64,000 nucleotides of DNA from JACCTU01 sp963700495. GTDB taxonomy: Bacteria; Actinomycetota; Thermoleophilia; Gaiellales; Gaiellaceae. Below are positions 16,831 to 27,100 of this stretch, one piece after another. A program made the position numbers and the translations under genes. Each line of letters opens with the position of its first letter. The stretch's first letter is position 1. The notes beneath the pieces are model-generated. The model saw only the letters and a list, made by a program, of their open reading frames with translations, had not been told where the DNA came from and ran no database searches. Location of the stretch: NCBI GenBank assembly GCA_963700495.1, contig CAVOXT010000006.1, positions 124,001 through 188,000 on the forward strand, given 5' to 3'.

Positions 16831-18809
16831 CTGCCGCTCGGAGGCGGAGACGAGCAGGCGCTCGTGGTGCCGTTGACGGTCCCGCGCGCGGACCGGTTTC
16901 CTGCGGCATCGACAGCGTCGACGCCGAGCTGATACGCCGTGCCGCAGCTGAGGCCGCTGAACGTGTAGGTCCGGGTCGAGGAGGCGGTCGAGCCGACGGT
17001 CGTCCCGTTCTGGTAGGTGCTGTAGCCGGTCACGCCGACGTTGTCCGTGGAAGCGTTCCATCCGAGCGTCAGACCGGTCTGCGTCTGGCCGCTCACCGCC
17101 AACCCGGCCGGCAGCGAGGGCGCCTGCGTGTCCACCGCAGGAGGTGCGGGCGGAGCCTGCTCGGCGGGGGTGTTCATGTCGGTCACGAGCTCGCTCGCGC
17201 TGAGCGCGCGGTTGTAGACCCGGAGGTCGTCGAGCTGGCCCTGGAACCACTCCGACCAGACGTTGTGCCCACCAATCTGGAGCGGCTGCGACGAGTTCGG
17301 CATCGCACCCGACACGTTTCTGGTCGCAACCTGCGACCCGTTCACATACAGCCGCAGCACCGCACCGTCGTAGGTGGACGCCAGGTGAGTCCAGGTCGAC
17401 GACGTCAACGCGTTCGGCCCACGAACGACGTCCTGAACTGGGCCGACCGACACGAGCCCGCTCGATTGCCCAGTGTCGGAGCTCGAGAACAGGCCGTAGA
17501 CGAGGTTGCCGCTCTGCTCCTTGGTCACGACCGTGCGCCACAGACCGCTCGAGGTCGGACGCACCCAGGCCTCGAGCGTCATCCCCGACGTCAGATCGAG
17601 GGAAGAAGAATCGGCGACCGTGACGAGATCGTTCATGCCGTCGAACGACAGCGCGCCACCGTTCCGGCCCGCACTCGTCCAGACGGCACCCGAAATCGTT
17701 CCGTTGCGGCCGTTCCCTGACACATCCGCCAGCGTCGACCCACTCCCCGCGTTGAAGGAGTACGCCGCGACAGGCCGGCTCACTGCCGGGCAAGCGCTCG
17801 TGGCAGCGTTCACCGTCGTACGTGCGGACCGGTTTCCTGCAGCGTCGACGGCATCGACGCCGAGCACGTAGGTCGTCCCGCAGCTGAGGCCGCTAAAGGT
17901 GTACGTCCTGGTCGAGGCAGCAGTAGAGCCGACGGTCGACCCGTCCCGGTAGACGCTGTAGCCCGTCACGCCGACGTTGTCCGTCGATGCATTCCAGCCG
18001 AGCGTCAGGCCCGTCTGGGACTGCCCGCTCATGACCAGCCCGGTCGGGGCCGAAGGCGCTTGCGTGTCCGGAGAAGGCGGCGGAGACGCGTTGCCGACGG
18101 GCGTGTTCATGTCGCTCACGAGCTCGGCCGCGCTCAACGCACGGCTGTAGATCCGAAGATCGTCCAACTGACCCTGGAACCACTCCGCCCACACATTGTT
18201 CCCACCAATCTGCAACGGCTGCGACGAATTCGGCATCGCCCCAGACACGTTCCTGGTCCCAACCTGCACCCCATTCAGATACAGGCGCAATACCGAACCG
18301 TCATACGTGGTCGCCAGATGCGTCCAACTCGAGAGCACCAACCCGCTCGGACCACGAACGATGTCCTGCACCGGACCAACCGAAACGATCCCGCTCGGCT
18401 GCGCCGAGTCCGAGTTCGAGAACAACCCATACACCAGGTTTCCGCTCTGCTCCTTGGTCACGACGGTCCGCCACGAACCAGCAACAGTCGGACGGACCCA
18501 GGCCTCGAGCGTCATCCCCGACGACAAGTCCAACCCAGCCGCATCAGCGACCGTGACCAGATCATTCACACCGTCAAACGACAGTGCGTCACCGTTCCGG
18601 CCCGAACTCGTCCAGGCGGCACCGGAGATCGTCCCGGTGCGACCGTTACCGGAAACGTCAGCCAACGTCGCCCCGCTCCCGGCATCGAACGAATACGCCG
18701 CGACGAGTCCCGTGGGCGCGGCTCCAATCGACGCCGGCCCGACGATCAGTAGTGCAAGCGCAGCCGCAGTGAAGGCGACGCTGCGCCAATGGGTCGCTAG
18801 GAAACCCAT
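15627..18809 (-). CDS. Secreted mosaic protein: LamG-FN3-LamG-FN3-beta-helix
   Basis: A 1060-residue protein from the ATG at 18807-18809, which has a GGGGG ribosome site and directly precedes a signal peptide (WRSVAFTAAALALLIVGPAS); the upstream in-frame extension lacks both. LamG 1 spans about residues 33-240, FN3 about 250-340, LamG 2 about 345-552 and FN3 about 560-652. The beta-helix runs from about 657 (NLWVDVSGGSC) to the end (SAPDAGAYESR). LamG 1 is almost identical to LamG 1 of the 11001 gene, and the beta-helix is almost identical to that of the 24167 gene on the opposite strand, so the gene is a mosaic of modules shared with both. It is presumably exported and bound to cell surface or matrix. 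Confidence 0.85.
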   Translation of the reverse strand: MGFLATHWRSVAFTAAALALLIVGPASIGAAPTGLVAAYSFDAGSGATLADVSGNGRTGTISGAAWTSSGRNGDALSFDGVNDLVTVADAAGLDLSSGMTLEAWVRPTVAGSWRTVVTKEQSGNLVYGLFSNSDSAQPSGIVSVGPVQDIVRGPSGLVLSSWTHLATTYDGSVLRLYLNGVQVGTRNVSGAMPNSSQPLQIGGNNVWAEWFQGQLDDLRIYSRALSAAELVSDMNTPVGNASPPPSPDTQAPSAPTGLVMSGQSQTGLTLGWNASTDNVGVTGYSVYRDGSTVGSTAASTRTYTFSGLSCGTTYVLGVDAVDAAGNRSARTTVNAATSACPAVSRPVAAYSFNAGSGSTLADVSGNGRNGTISGAVWTSAGRNGGALSFDGMNDLVTVADSSSLDLTSGMTLEAWVRPTSSGLWRTVVTKEQSGNLVYGLFSSSDTGQSSGLVSVGPVQDVVRGPNALTSSTWTHLASTYDGAVLRLYVNGSQVATRNVSGAMPNSSQPLQIGGHNVWSEWFQGQLDDLRVYNRALSASELVTDMNTPAEQAPPAPPAVDTQAPSLPAGLAVSGQTQTGLTLGWNASTDNVGVTGYSTYQNGTTVGSTASSTRTYTFSGLSCGTAYQLGVDAVDAAGNRSARGTVNGTTSACSSPPPSGSAANLWVDVSGGSCLDSGSPVGYSDSVACSWAQANAACEGGDVVLVKGGSYGNVTVRGSNGRSSACTFRTVAGESVTAGSLNLGEWQSCSRGASSSSTTNWFSLFGPIKTTEFHADCSNQVSVDGLDMDAGGVQRTQPFQVQAGATNFTMRNSKVHNSLNSNAMMVLEGSNFVLDNNDIYDGLNNTNGAIHDECLRAQPVDNMTMTRNHFWSCAVMDVFITGTELATNWLVENNIFEAPLGSGGNAANAFAFRSGGSPSPSPDGFVLRYNTFGSTGVQINTTDNPVTSRGFTVVGNYFATNPPCGQTGAVYAYNISPTGVSNCGGTGAQSFSMSSITAGFLSYRPYNGNQGGTAQPAGDYRLTSSSPLINKGNPANYPTLDKAGTTRYTGSAPDAGAYESR

Positions 18810-18998
18810 GCAGAAACCCCCTAGGTTGTGGGAACCTCGCGAACCTCGCCTAAGTTCTGGGCGAAGGCGACGGGCCGCGTTGCTCCCGGATCGACTGTCG
18901 TACGAAGGGCGGGACGTTAGCACCCTTCATCGACGGCGCCGATTGCTTCAACGTGTACGAGTTTGAAACGTACTCTCGTGGCCGTTTACTGCAGCAAC

Positions 18999-19016
18999 GG
19001 CGCCCTACGTGGCGCC
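18999..19016. terminator. Possible hairpin between GT2 gene and 15627 gene promoter region
   Basis: GGCGCC (18999-19004) and GGCGCC (19011-19016) can pair around CTACGT. It lies 28 nt past the stop of the minus-strand GT2 gene, within an AT-richer stretch (18940-19000). There is no T tract. Confidence 0.35.
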
Positions 19017-19043
19017 ACAGATGTCTCTTGACTCTGCTGTTGG

Positions 19044-19946
19044 CTAGCGCCGCTCGCCCGCTACGGAGCGAGCCGGACCGCCGCTGTGACGCAGCCGCCG
19101 CATCCGGGGCGCGACTTCGCGCAGCCGCTGTTGCTTGCGGACAAGCGAGCGCAACTCGACGTCAGGGCAGCGAGGAGCTCGTGTGAGAGCCGCGCCGACG
19201 TAGCCGCGGAGGAGTGCGATCGCAGCGCGATCACGGCGGCCGTGATGCAGCGCGCGCAGGAGCAGGTACGAGAACCGGTAGCCCATGTAGTACGACGCAC
19301 GTCCCTGAGCCGCCCACCCCGCGCTCGGCGCGCCGTCGCGTTCGCCCTCGAAGCGGTGGTGCTTGAACGGGATCGACGTGATCGTGCCGGTCCACCAGCC
19401 GTGGGCTGCAGCCTTCACCTGATCGATGCCGTCCCATCCCATCTGTTCTTCGAGGGGCAGGACATCCTGGAGGCACTCCCAGCGGTACGCGCGGCTCGCC
19501 CCCCAGGCCTGCTCCGGACCGACGGGACGGAGACGCCAGACGCCCTCGCTGTCCTGCTCGTGGCCACCACCGCTCGCGATTCCGATTTTCGGGTCTGCCT
19601 CAAACTCCGCGAGCAGACGCTCGAAGTAGTCGCTGTCCATCGAGACGTCGGCGTCGAGCTTGACGACGACGTCCGGTTGCCCCTCGAGCTCCTCGAGGCC
19701 GCGATGGAAAGCCCGCACGATCGGGCCTCCGCGTACGAGCCCTTCCAAGTGCTCGACGGTACAGAGGTGGATCCAGGGATGAAGCTCGCCGAGCTCACGA
19801 ACGCAATCTGCTGTCCCGTCGCTGGAGCCGTTGTCGACGACGATCCACGCCTGCGGCAGCACCGTTTGCGAGGCGAGGGACGCGGCGAGACGCTGGAGGT
19901 TCTCCTCCTCGTCCCGCGCGGGCGTGATGACTGCGTACGTGAGCAT
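19044..19946 (-). CDS. Family 2 glycosyltransferase
   Basis: A 300-residue GT-A family 2 transferase: YAVITPARDEEENLQRLAAS at the N-terminus, IVVDNGSSDGTAD, the VKLDADVSMD metal site, and the acceptor-side QMGWDGIDQVKA motif with a downstream YYMGYRFSYLLLRAL helix. It is the closest visible relative of module 1 of the fusion at 1-2242, sharing the same order of motifs up to RLREV. The ATG lies four bases after the stop of the methyltransferase upstream, in a minus-strand run 22906 to 19044. Specificity is unknown. Confidence 0.85.
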   Translation of the reverse strand: MLTYAVITPARDEEENLQRLAASLASQTVLPQAWIVVDNGSSDGTADCVRELGELHPWIHLCTVEHLEGLVRGGPIVRAFHRGLEELEGQPDVVVKLDADVSMDSDYFERLLAEFEADPKIGIASGGGHEQDSEGVWRLRPVGPEQAWGASRAYRWECLQDVLPLEEQMGWDGIDQVKAAAHGWWTGTITSIPFKHHRFEGERDGAPSAGWAAQGRASYYMGYRFSYLLLRALHHGRRDRAAIALLRGYVGAALTRAPRCPDVELRSLVRKQQRLREVAPRMRRLRHSGGPARSVAGERR

Positions 19947-19950
19947 CAGG

Positions 19951-20964
19951 TCAGGTGGCCGACCGCAGGATGCCTCGGACGCCGACCTTGGGCTCCTCGA
20001 TCGCCGCGATGCTCTCGAAGCCGGCGCTCTGGAACCACCCGACGACCTCGGGCTCGGAGTGCGTTGTGTCGTACTGCGGCGACAGCGTGTCGAACCACGT
20101 GAGCCGAAGCTCCTTGACAGTGCGGCGGCGCGACGTCCACTCGAGCCACGGGGTGCTGCGGACGAACGGCAGGTGGACGACGCCGCGATAGAGCGTCAGG
20201 AGTGCAAGCGACGGATACGCCAGCACCCGGCAGAGCGCGAGCAGCGCCGGCTCAGGCAGCTTCGAGATCCTGATCACGTCCGCCACGTCCTTCGCGAGCT
20301 TGAATGGGCTGAAGCGCTTTGCGTACACCCAGACGTAGAGCGTGCCGCCCGGCTTCACGACGCGGCTCAACGCACGGTGGCAAGCGGCCGCGTCCGGCGT
20401 GTGGTGGATCACGCCGTTCGACCAGACGAGGTCGAAGACGTGCTGCTTGAACGGCAGGCTCATGATGTTGCCCTGGACGATGTGCACGTTCTCGGCGTCG
20501 CGCGTCGCGCGGTAGACGTGCTCGACCGCGTCGTTCATGTCGACGCCGATCACGATTCCTGCTCCGTGCTCGCCGATCTGGCGAGTCAGGCTGCCCGAGC
20601 CGCAACCCGCGTCGAGCACCGCCTTGCCGGCGAGCTCCGACTCTTCGACTCCGAGCCCTTCGAGGAAGTAACCCCAGTCCTCCTCGCGCGTCCGACCGAA
20701 GACCGTGTCGTCCTCGAACTCACCCTCGTGGAAGCTCCGCCACTCGTAGCCGAATGTGCGGGCGACGTTCTCGAGCCCGGTCATCGCCGTGTTCATCCTC
20801 GGGATTCCGCGCACGAGCGGGTACTCGGAGCTGCAGGCGGTACAGCGCAGGCTTCCGTCCATTGCCTCGTCGCCGTCCCAGGTCTCGAACTTCCCCTCGA
20901 GGTCTCCGTTGCATTCAGGACAGGCGATGTAGTCGAGCAGTTCTTGGCGCATGAAACAGTTCAC
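19951..20964 (-). CDS. Trm112-headed class I SAM-dependent methyltransferase
   Basis: A 337-residue protein. Residues about 8-55 form a Trm112/zinc-ribbon-like head with CPEC and CTAC cysteine pairs. The methyltransferase core follows, with motif I VLDAGCGSGSLTRQIGEHG at about 115-133, the acidic post-I residue in IGVDMNDA, and motif IV DLVWSNGVIHHTPD. Such enzymes are frequent in surface-glycan loci, where they methylate sugars or peptide moieties, and the neighbours here are asnB and a GT2. An internal ATG four codons in (20952) is an alternative start. The substrate is unknown. Confidence 0.82.
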   Translation of the reverse strand: MNCFMRQELLDYIACPECNGDLEGKFETWDGDEAMDGSLRCTACSSEYPLVRGIPRMNTAMTGLENVARTFGYEWRSFHEGEFEDDTVFGRTREEDWGYFLEGLGVEESELAGKAVLDAGCGSGSLTRQIGEHGAGIVIGVDMNDAVEHVYRATRDAENVHIVQGNIMSLPFKQHVFDLVWSNGVIHHTPDAAACHRALSRVVKPGGTLYVWVYAKRFSPFKLAKDVADVIRISKLPEPALLALCRVLAYPSLALLTLYRGVVHLPFVRSTPWLEWTSRRRTVKELRLTWFDTLSPQYDTTHSEPEVVGWFQSAGFESIAAIEEPKVGVRGILRSAT

Positions 20965-20995
20965 CCCTCAATTCTGTTGGCGGCTTGCGAGCGCA

Positions 20996-22906
20996 TCATC
21001 GAACGACGACGCTCTCGCGCGTCGGCGTCGACGTCGCGCGCGGGAGATACGAGGACAGCCAGAGCTCGAGCATCAGGATCGAGAGCAGCGCGTACGCGTT
21101 GCCCGTGTCTGAGCCGTCGGCGTGCTGCTTGATCATCCGCTCGACCTCGGTCTTGTCGAGCAGCTCCGCATAGCGCGGGTTCGGTCCGAGCAGATGGTCG
21201 GAGATGGCGCCACGGGTCTGCGCGGCGAACCAGCCGTCGACTGCAGCGTTGAAGAACCCGACCTTCGGTTTGTCGATGATCCGGTCGGGGATCAGTCCTC
21301 GCGACATGTGCTTGAGCACGTGCTTCGTGTTCAGGCGGCGAATCTTGTGGCGTGCAGGGATCGTCGCGCAGTACTCGACGACGTGGTGGTCGAGGAACGG
21401 CACCCGAACCTCGAGCGAGTGCGCCATCGACGCGCGATCGAAGTAGTGGAGCATGTCGTCGACGAGCCCGAGCTGACCGTCGAGGTAGAGCGTCGCAGGG
21501 AGCGGGTCGTCGGTCACGCCGTTGAGGCGTGAGCGGAGAGCCCGCAGCCCGGAGAGTCCGTCGAGCTCGGCGAGCGGCCCGACTGCAAGCCGCTGTCGGA
21601 GCCCGGGCGAGAGGTTGCCGCTCATCGAGAGCAGGCGCGCGGCCGCGTCGTCCGCCGCCAGCGTCCGCGACGCACGGCCGAGCCGGGCAGGACCACGGGT
21701 GAGGAGCGCGTTGCCGGCCGTCTGCGCGAAGCCGGGCAGCCTGCGCCAGGCTCCGGCGATCGCCGCCGCCCTGTGCTTCCGGTAGCCGCCCAGCAGCTCG
21801 TCGGCACCCTGGCCCGAGAGCGCGACCGTCACCTTGGTCGCGGCCAGCTCGGAGAGTGCGAGGAAGCCGAGCGACGAGAGGTCGGCCAGAGGCTCGTCCA
21901 TGTGCCAGACGAGCTCCGCCAGATCGACGGTGTCCTCGGCGAACGAGAGCTCGATCGCGTGGTGATCGGTACCGAAGTACTCGGCGACGAGCTTCGCGTC
22001 GGCCAGCTCGTTGCCCTCCCCGGCTTCGGCGAACCCGATCGAGAACGTCTTGACGGGGTCGGACATCTGCCGCGCCATCAGCGCGACGATCACGCTCGAG
22101 TCGAGACCGCCGCTCAGCATTGCCCCGAGCGGCACGTCGGCCATCAGTCGCAGCCGAACGGATTCCTCGAGCCCTTGCAGGAGCTGCCCGCTCGCTTCCT
22201 CGAGGGGCATCTCGGCCGGATTGGGTTTCGGGTACGCCCAGTACTGCTCGACGCGCACGCCGCGAGGGTCGACGATCAGGACGTGGCCGGGCATGAGCTT
22301 CTTCACGGCCTTGAGCGGCGTCAGCGGGCCCGGGACGAAGCCGAGGGTGAGGAACGAGTCGATCGCCTCGTAGTCCAGGTCGGTCGGGACGAGGCCGCTC
22401 GCGAGCACGCTCTTCAGCTCGGAGCCGAAGACGAGCACGTCGTCCGCCTCCGCGTAGTAGAGCGGCTTGATTCCGAGGCGGTCGCGTGCGATCAGCGTCG
22501 TCCTCGTGCGCTCGTCCCACACGGCGAGGCCGAACATGCCTCGCAGTTGCTTCGGCAGCTCGCTGCCAGCGTCCTCGTACAGGTGCGGGAGGATCTCGGT
22601 GTCGCAGCGGGAGGTGAACCGGTGGCCGGCTGCGCTGAGGCGCGAGCGAATCTCGTTGTGGTTGTAGAGCTCACCGTTCTGGATCGCCCAGATCCTGGCG
22701 TCCTCGTTCGAGAACGGCTGATGGCCGGCCGCGACGTCGACGACGCTCAGCCTCCGGACACCGAGGGCGATCCCGTCGCTCAGGTACGTTCCGCGGTCAT
22801 TTGGACCACGGTGAGTCATCGAGTCCGTCATCCAGTCAAGCGCCTCAGGCGCAATGACTGGACGAGGCTCACCTCGCAGCTGAACGACTCCGCAGATCCC
22901 GCACAC
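20996..22906 (-). CDS. asnB: Asparagine synthase (glutamine-hydrolysing)
   Basis: A 636-residue class II glutamine amidotransferase plus synthetase. The GTG start gives M-C-G-I-C-G-V with Cys2 as nucleophile. The N-terminal domain shows SMTHRGPNDRG, NGELYNHNEIR and DTEILPHLYE; the synthetase domain shows the PP-loop MLSGGLDSS at about residue 265 and GQGADELLGGYRKH. It makes asparagine, or in glycan loci may amidate a carboxylate-bearing sugar. The near-palindrome at 22978-22993, centred 80 nt upstream, may control it together with the methyltransferase and GT2 downstream. Confidence 0.9.
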   Translation of the reverse strand: MCGICGVVQLRGEPRPVIAPEALDWMTDSMTHRGPNDRGTYLSDGIALGVRRLSVVDVAAGHQPFSNEDARIWAIQNGELYNHNEIRSRLSAAGHRFTSRCDTEILPHLYEDAGSELPKQLRGMFGLAVWDERTRTTLIARDRLGIKPLYYAEADDVLVFGSELKSVLASGLVPTDLDYEAIDSFLTLGFVPGPLTPLKAVKKLMPGHVLIVDPRGVRVEQYWAYPKPNPAEMPLEEASGQLLQGLEESVRLRLMADVPLGAMLSGGLDSSVIVALMARQMSDPVKTFSIGFAEAGEGNELADAKLVAEYFGTDHHAIELSFAEDTVDLAELVWHMDEPLADLSSLGFLALSELAATKVTVALSGQGADELLGGYRKHRAAAIAGAWRRLPGFAQTAGNALLTRGPARLGRASRTLAADDAAARLLSMSGNLSPGLRQRLAVGPLAELDGLSGLRALRSRLNGVTDDPLPATLYLDGQLGLVDDMLHYFDRASMAHSLEVRVPFLDHHVVEYCATIPARHKIRRLNTKHVLKHMSRGLIPDRIIDKPKVGFFNAAVDGWFAAQTRGAISDHLLGPNPRYAELLDKTEVERMIKQHADGSDTGNAYALLSILMLELWLSSYLPRATSTPTRESVVVR

Positions 22907-22977
22907 GGCTAATTCCAGGCTAGTCGGGAGGCGATCTGGCTACGACGGCCGATCGTCCAGAGCCGCCCGGGCCCGCC

Positions 22978-22993
22978 CTAGCCGATCAGCTAG
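22978..22993. promoter_or_regulatory. 16-bp near-palindrome, putative operator upstream of asnB
   Basis: CTAGCCGATCAGCTAG matches the perfect palindrome at 5690-5705 except for one base. Its centre is about 80 nt upstream of the asnB GTG, and it overlaps the end of the GT2 gene upstream (stop at 22990-22992). Confidence 0.55.
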
Positions 22994-23877
22994 CTCGACC
23001 TGCCCGGCTTCGAGAGCGCGAGCCGCAGCGAGCGCGCGTGCCCGGCCCGGGCCGCCCGACCGCCCCTGGCCGCGACGATGTGCGTCAGCGCACCGAGCGC
23101 CACGCCGAGGCGCTCGAGCAGCGCATAGGCCCGGCTCCGGTGCTTCTCCGCGTAGCGGATACGGCTGGCGGCGAGCACCGGCAGGAGGCTCGCGCGCGGA
23201 GCCGATGCGCCGCCGACGTGGGTGACTCTGGCGGCGGGCACGTACCGCAGCTCGTGCGCGGCCCACACGCGCTTGCAGAGGTCGATGTCCTCGCAGTACA
23301 TGAAGAACCCCTCGTCGAACCCGCCGATCTCCTCGAGCACCGAGCGGCGGACCATGATCGCGGCCCCCGACACCCAGTCGGGCGAGCCCGGCCGCTCGTA
23401 CGCCTCGGGCTCCCGCACGAGCTCGTCGGTCCAGCGCGCCCGTGGGAACACGCGGTGGAGGAAGAGCGCCTGTGCGTACGTCGAACGCAGACGCGGGTAG
23501 CGCCGCAGTGAGAAGTCGAGCGAGCCGTCGTCGTGAACGACACACGGCGCGACGGCTCCGACCTCCGGCGAGCCCTCGAGCAGGCGGACGAGCTCGTCGA
23601 GAGATGCGCGGTCGATTCGCGCGTCGGGGTTCAGGAAGAGCACGTACGGCGCTTCTCCCGCGCGCCAGCCGGCGTTGCAGCCGTGCGCAAAGCCTCCGTT
23701 GTGGTCGAGGGCGATCGCCTGCGCGGGGAGATCGCGAATCGTCTCGAGGCTGTCGTCCGGCGACGCGTTGTCCACGACGATCACGTTGACGTCGGCAAGG
23801 GCTACGAGCGGCTGAACGCAGGCGCGCAGATGATCGCGGCTGTTGTAGGAAACGACGACGACGTCGACTGTTGCCAT
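22990..23877 (-). CDS. Family 2 glycosyltransferase (rhamnosyltransferase-like)
   Basis: A 295-residue GT2 enzyme of the WcaE/rhamnosyltransferase type: VDVVVVSYNSRDHLRACV, VIVVDNASPDDSLE, NGGFAHGCNAGWR, the metal-binding LFLNPDARID, and the acceptor region GAAIMVRRSVLEEIGGFDEGFFMYCEDIDLCKRV, all at family positions. The C-terminal 40 residues are basic and may touch the membrane. It is transcribed leftward toward asnB, with 83 bp between, and diverges from the giant 24167 gene. Confidence 0.87.
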   Translation of the reverse strand: MATVDVVVVSYNSRDHLRACVQPLVALADVNVIVVDNASPDDSLETIRDLPAQAIALDHNGGFAHGCNAGWRAGEAPYVLFLNPDARIDRASLDELVRLLEGSPEVGAVAPCVVHDDGSLDFSLRRYPRLRSTYAQALFLHRVFPRARWTDELVREPEAYERPGSPDWVSGAAIMVRRSVLEEIGGFDEGFFMYCEDIDLCKRVWAAHELRYVPAARVTHVGGASAPRASLLPVLAASRIRYAEKHRSRAYALLERLGVALGALTHIVAARGGRAARAGHARSLRLALSKPGRSS

Positions 23878-24166
23878 CAGTCGAGCGTAACAGCGCGCGC
23901 AGGAGCGCTTACATCCGTCGTATGAACCTGCACTTTGCGCACATTTTTGTCCGGTCGGAAGGAAAAAAACTTGCGCTGTCTTATAGGTGCTGTAGCCTCC
24001 ACAGCTGACCCCGTCGAGAAGCGCGCCCAGCGCTTCGAGTCATCACATCCGCCAGGAGTGGATGGCTCGGATCGGAACGTGTTCCGAGTCTCGGCAGCAA
24101 AACATGTTTTCCCAACTGAAGACGATTCACTCGGTCTGGGGATTTCGCATTTTCCATGCGGTCCCG

Positions 24167-27100
24167 ATGAGCACCCCTATGTGGGGAGCCGCACCCCGCG
24201 CACGCCGCGTCTGGTTGGTTTGCGTCGCCGTTGGAGCGCTCGCAGCGCCTGGGCACGCTTTTGGCCGGACCGATTCGGGCGCGTCAACGGCGCTTGCTGC
24301 CGCAAACGCTCCGACGATCAGTTCGGTGAGCCCGATGAGCGGGCCGGTGGGGGGGACCGTGACGATCACCGGCACCGACTTCACCGGCGTCGACCTCGTC
24401 TCGTTCTACGACTACCCGACCACCTACACCGTCGTCTCCGCGAGCGAGATCCGCGCGACTGTCCCCGCCGGCACACCCTCGCCCGGCCGCTGGCGCGTGC
24501 GCACGCCGGCCGGTCTGGCCGTCTACGCGTCACTCTTCAGCGTCACGTCGGCGCCCACGATCAGCTCGGTGAGCCCGATGAGTGGACCGGTCGCCTCCAC
24601 CGTGACGATCACCGGCGCGAACTTCACCGGCGCGGACCTCGTCTCGTTCTACGACTACCCGACCACGTACACCGTCATCTCCGCGAACGAGATCCGCGCG
24701 GCTGTTCCCGTCGGCACACCGTCCCCCGGCCGCTGGCGCGTGCGGACGTCCTCCGGCCTCGCGGTCCATGATCCGCTGTTCACCATCGGCCCCGACGTAA
24801 CCGCGCCGAACGTTCCCACCGGGATCGCGCCGTCAACCACGACAACGACCTCGGTGACGCTTCGCTGGGACGCGGCCTTTGACAACGTCGGCGTCACCGG
24901 CTATCGGCGCTATCGAGGCAGCACGCTCGTGTCCAGCGGATCGAGCACGAGCTACACCTTCACCGGCCTGACCTGCGGAACGACCTACACCCTGGGCGTC
25001 GAGGCCTACGACGTCGTCGGCAACACGTCGGCCCGCGGCTCGATCACGACCTCGACGAACGCCTGTGCCGCGGACACGACTTCGCCCTCGCCGCCGACGA
25101 ATCAGCAGACCAGCTCGACGCAGACGACGATCCTGATGACCTGGGGCCCGGCGACGGACAACGTCGGCGTCACCGGCTATCGCGCCTTCCTGGACGGCGT
25201 CGCCGCCGGTACGACGACCTCGCTCTCGTATACCTATACCGGCCTCCAGTGCGCGACGACCTACACCGTCGCGCTCGAGGCCTACGACGCTGCCGGGAAC
25301 ACCTCGAATCGCGCGATGGCGCAGGGCCCGGCCACGACAGCCGCCTGCCCCGGCGACACGCAGGCGCCGACCACGCCGGCGAACTTCGTCTCGACCGGCT
25401 CGACCACGACGTCGATCTCGCTCTCCTGGGGCGCTTCGCTCGACAACGTCGGTGTCACGGGCTACGGGGTCTACAACGGAGCCACGGGCGTCGGGTCCGG
25501 AACCTGGACGACCTATACGGTCACCGGGCTTACCTGCGGGACGAGCTACACGCTCTCCGTCGACGCGGCCGACGCTGCCGGCAACCGGTCGGCGAAGGCC
25601 TCGCTCACCGCTTCGACCGGCGCGTGCCCGGACACACAGGCACCCTCGGTCCCGACCGGGCTGGTGGTGAGCGGGGAGACTCAGACCGCGCTCACATTGG
25701 GCTGGAGCGCGTCGACGGACAACGTCGGCGTCGCGGGCTATCGCACGTTCCTGAACGGCGCCGCTGCGGGAACGCCGACCTCGCCCTCGTACACCTACAC
25801 CGGGCTCCAGTGCGCGACGACGTACACCGTCGCCGTCGAGGCCTACGACGCCGCAGGAAACACCTCGAGCCGCGCGCAGCGCTCGGCCACGACGGCTGCA
25901 TGCCCCGGTGACACCCAGGCCCCGAGCACGCCCTCCAACCTCGCCCGGACCGGCTCGACGACGACCTCGATCTCGCTCTCCTGGAGCGCCTCGACCGACA
26001 ACGTCGGCGTCACCGGCTACGGGATCTACAACGGCGCCGTGACTGCAGGCTCTGGCACCGCGACCACCTACACCGTCACCGGCCTCGTGTGCGGGACGAG
26101 CTACACGCTCTCCGTCGACGCCGCCGACGCAGCCGGCAACCGCTCCGCGAAGGCCGCAATCACAACCTCGACCAACGCCTGCGCCGACACCCAGGCCCCG
26201 AGCACGCCTTCCAACCTCGCTCGCACCGGCTCGACGACGACCTCGATCTCGCTCTCCTGGAGCGCCTCGACCGACAACGTCGGCGTCGCCGGCTACGGGG
26301 TCTACAACGGCGCCGTGACCGCAGGCTCCGGCACCGCGACCACCTACACCGTCACCGGCCTGACCTGCGGAACGAGCTACACCCTCTCCGTCGACGCCGC
26401 CGACGCAGCCGGCAACCGCTCCGCGAAGTCGTCTGTCGTCACCTCGACGTCAGCCTGCCCTGCGGACACGACTCCGCCTTCGCTGCCGACGAATCAGCAG
26501 GTCAGCTCGACGCAGACGACGATCCTGATGACCTGGGGTGCGGCGACCGACAACGTCGGCATCGCCGGCTATCGCGCGTTCCTGAACGGCGCGGTCGCCG
26601 GTACCACGACCTCACTTTCGTACACCTACACCGGCCTTCAGTGCGGGACGACGTACACCGTCGCGCTCGAGGCCTACGACGCAGCGGGCAACGTCTCGAA
26701 CCGCGCGATGGCGACGGGGCCGGTCACGACAGCCGTATGCGCCGGCGATACGCAGGCCCCGACTACACCGACCAACCTCGCTCGCACCGGCTCGACTGCG
26801 ACCTCGATCTCGCTCTCCTGGACCGCTTCGACCGACAATGTCGGCGTCACGGGCTACAGGACCTACAACGGCGCCGCGACTGCAGGCTCTGGCACCGCGA
26901 CCAACTACACCGTCACCGGGCTGACCTGCGGAACGAGCTACACGCTCTCCGTTGACGCCGCCGACGCAGCCGGCAACCGCTCGGCCAAGGCCGCGATCAC
27001 AACCTCGACCAGCGCGTGTGCGGGTGATACGCAGGCGCCGACCACGCCGGCGAACTTCGTCCCGACGAGCTCGACGGCGAGTTCGATCTCGCTCTCCTGG

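Noticed and set aside
23878..24166. Riboswitch or structured leader upstream of the 24167 gene
   Set aside because: The stretch is AT-richer, with an A-run at 23964-23970, but I could not match any known riboswitch consensus or a clear -35/-10 pair, so only a possible promoter region is mentioned.
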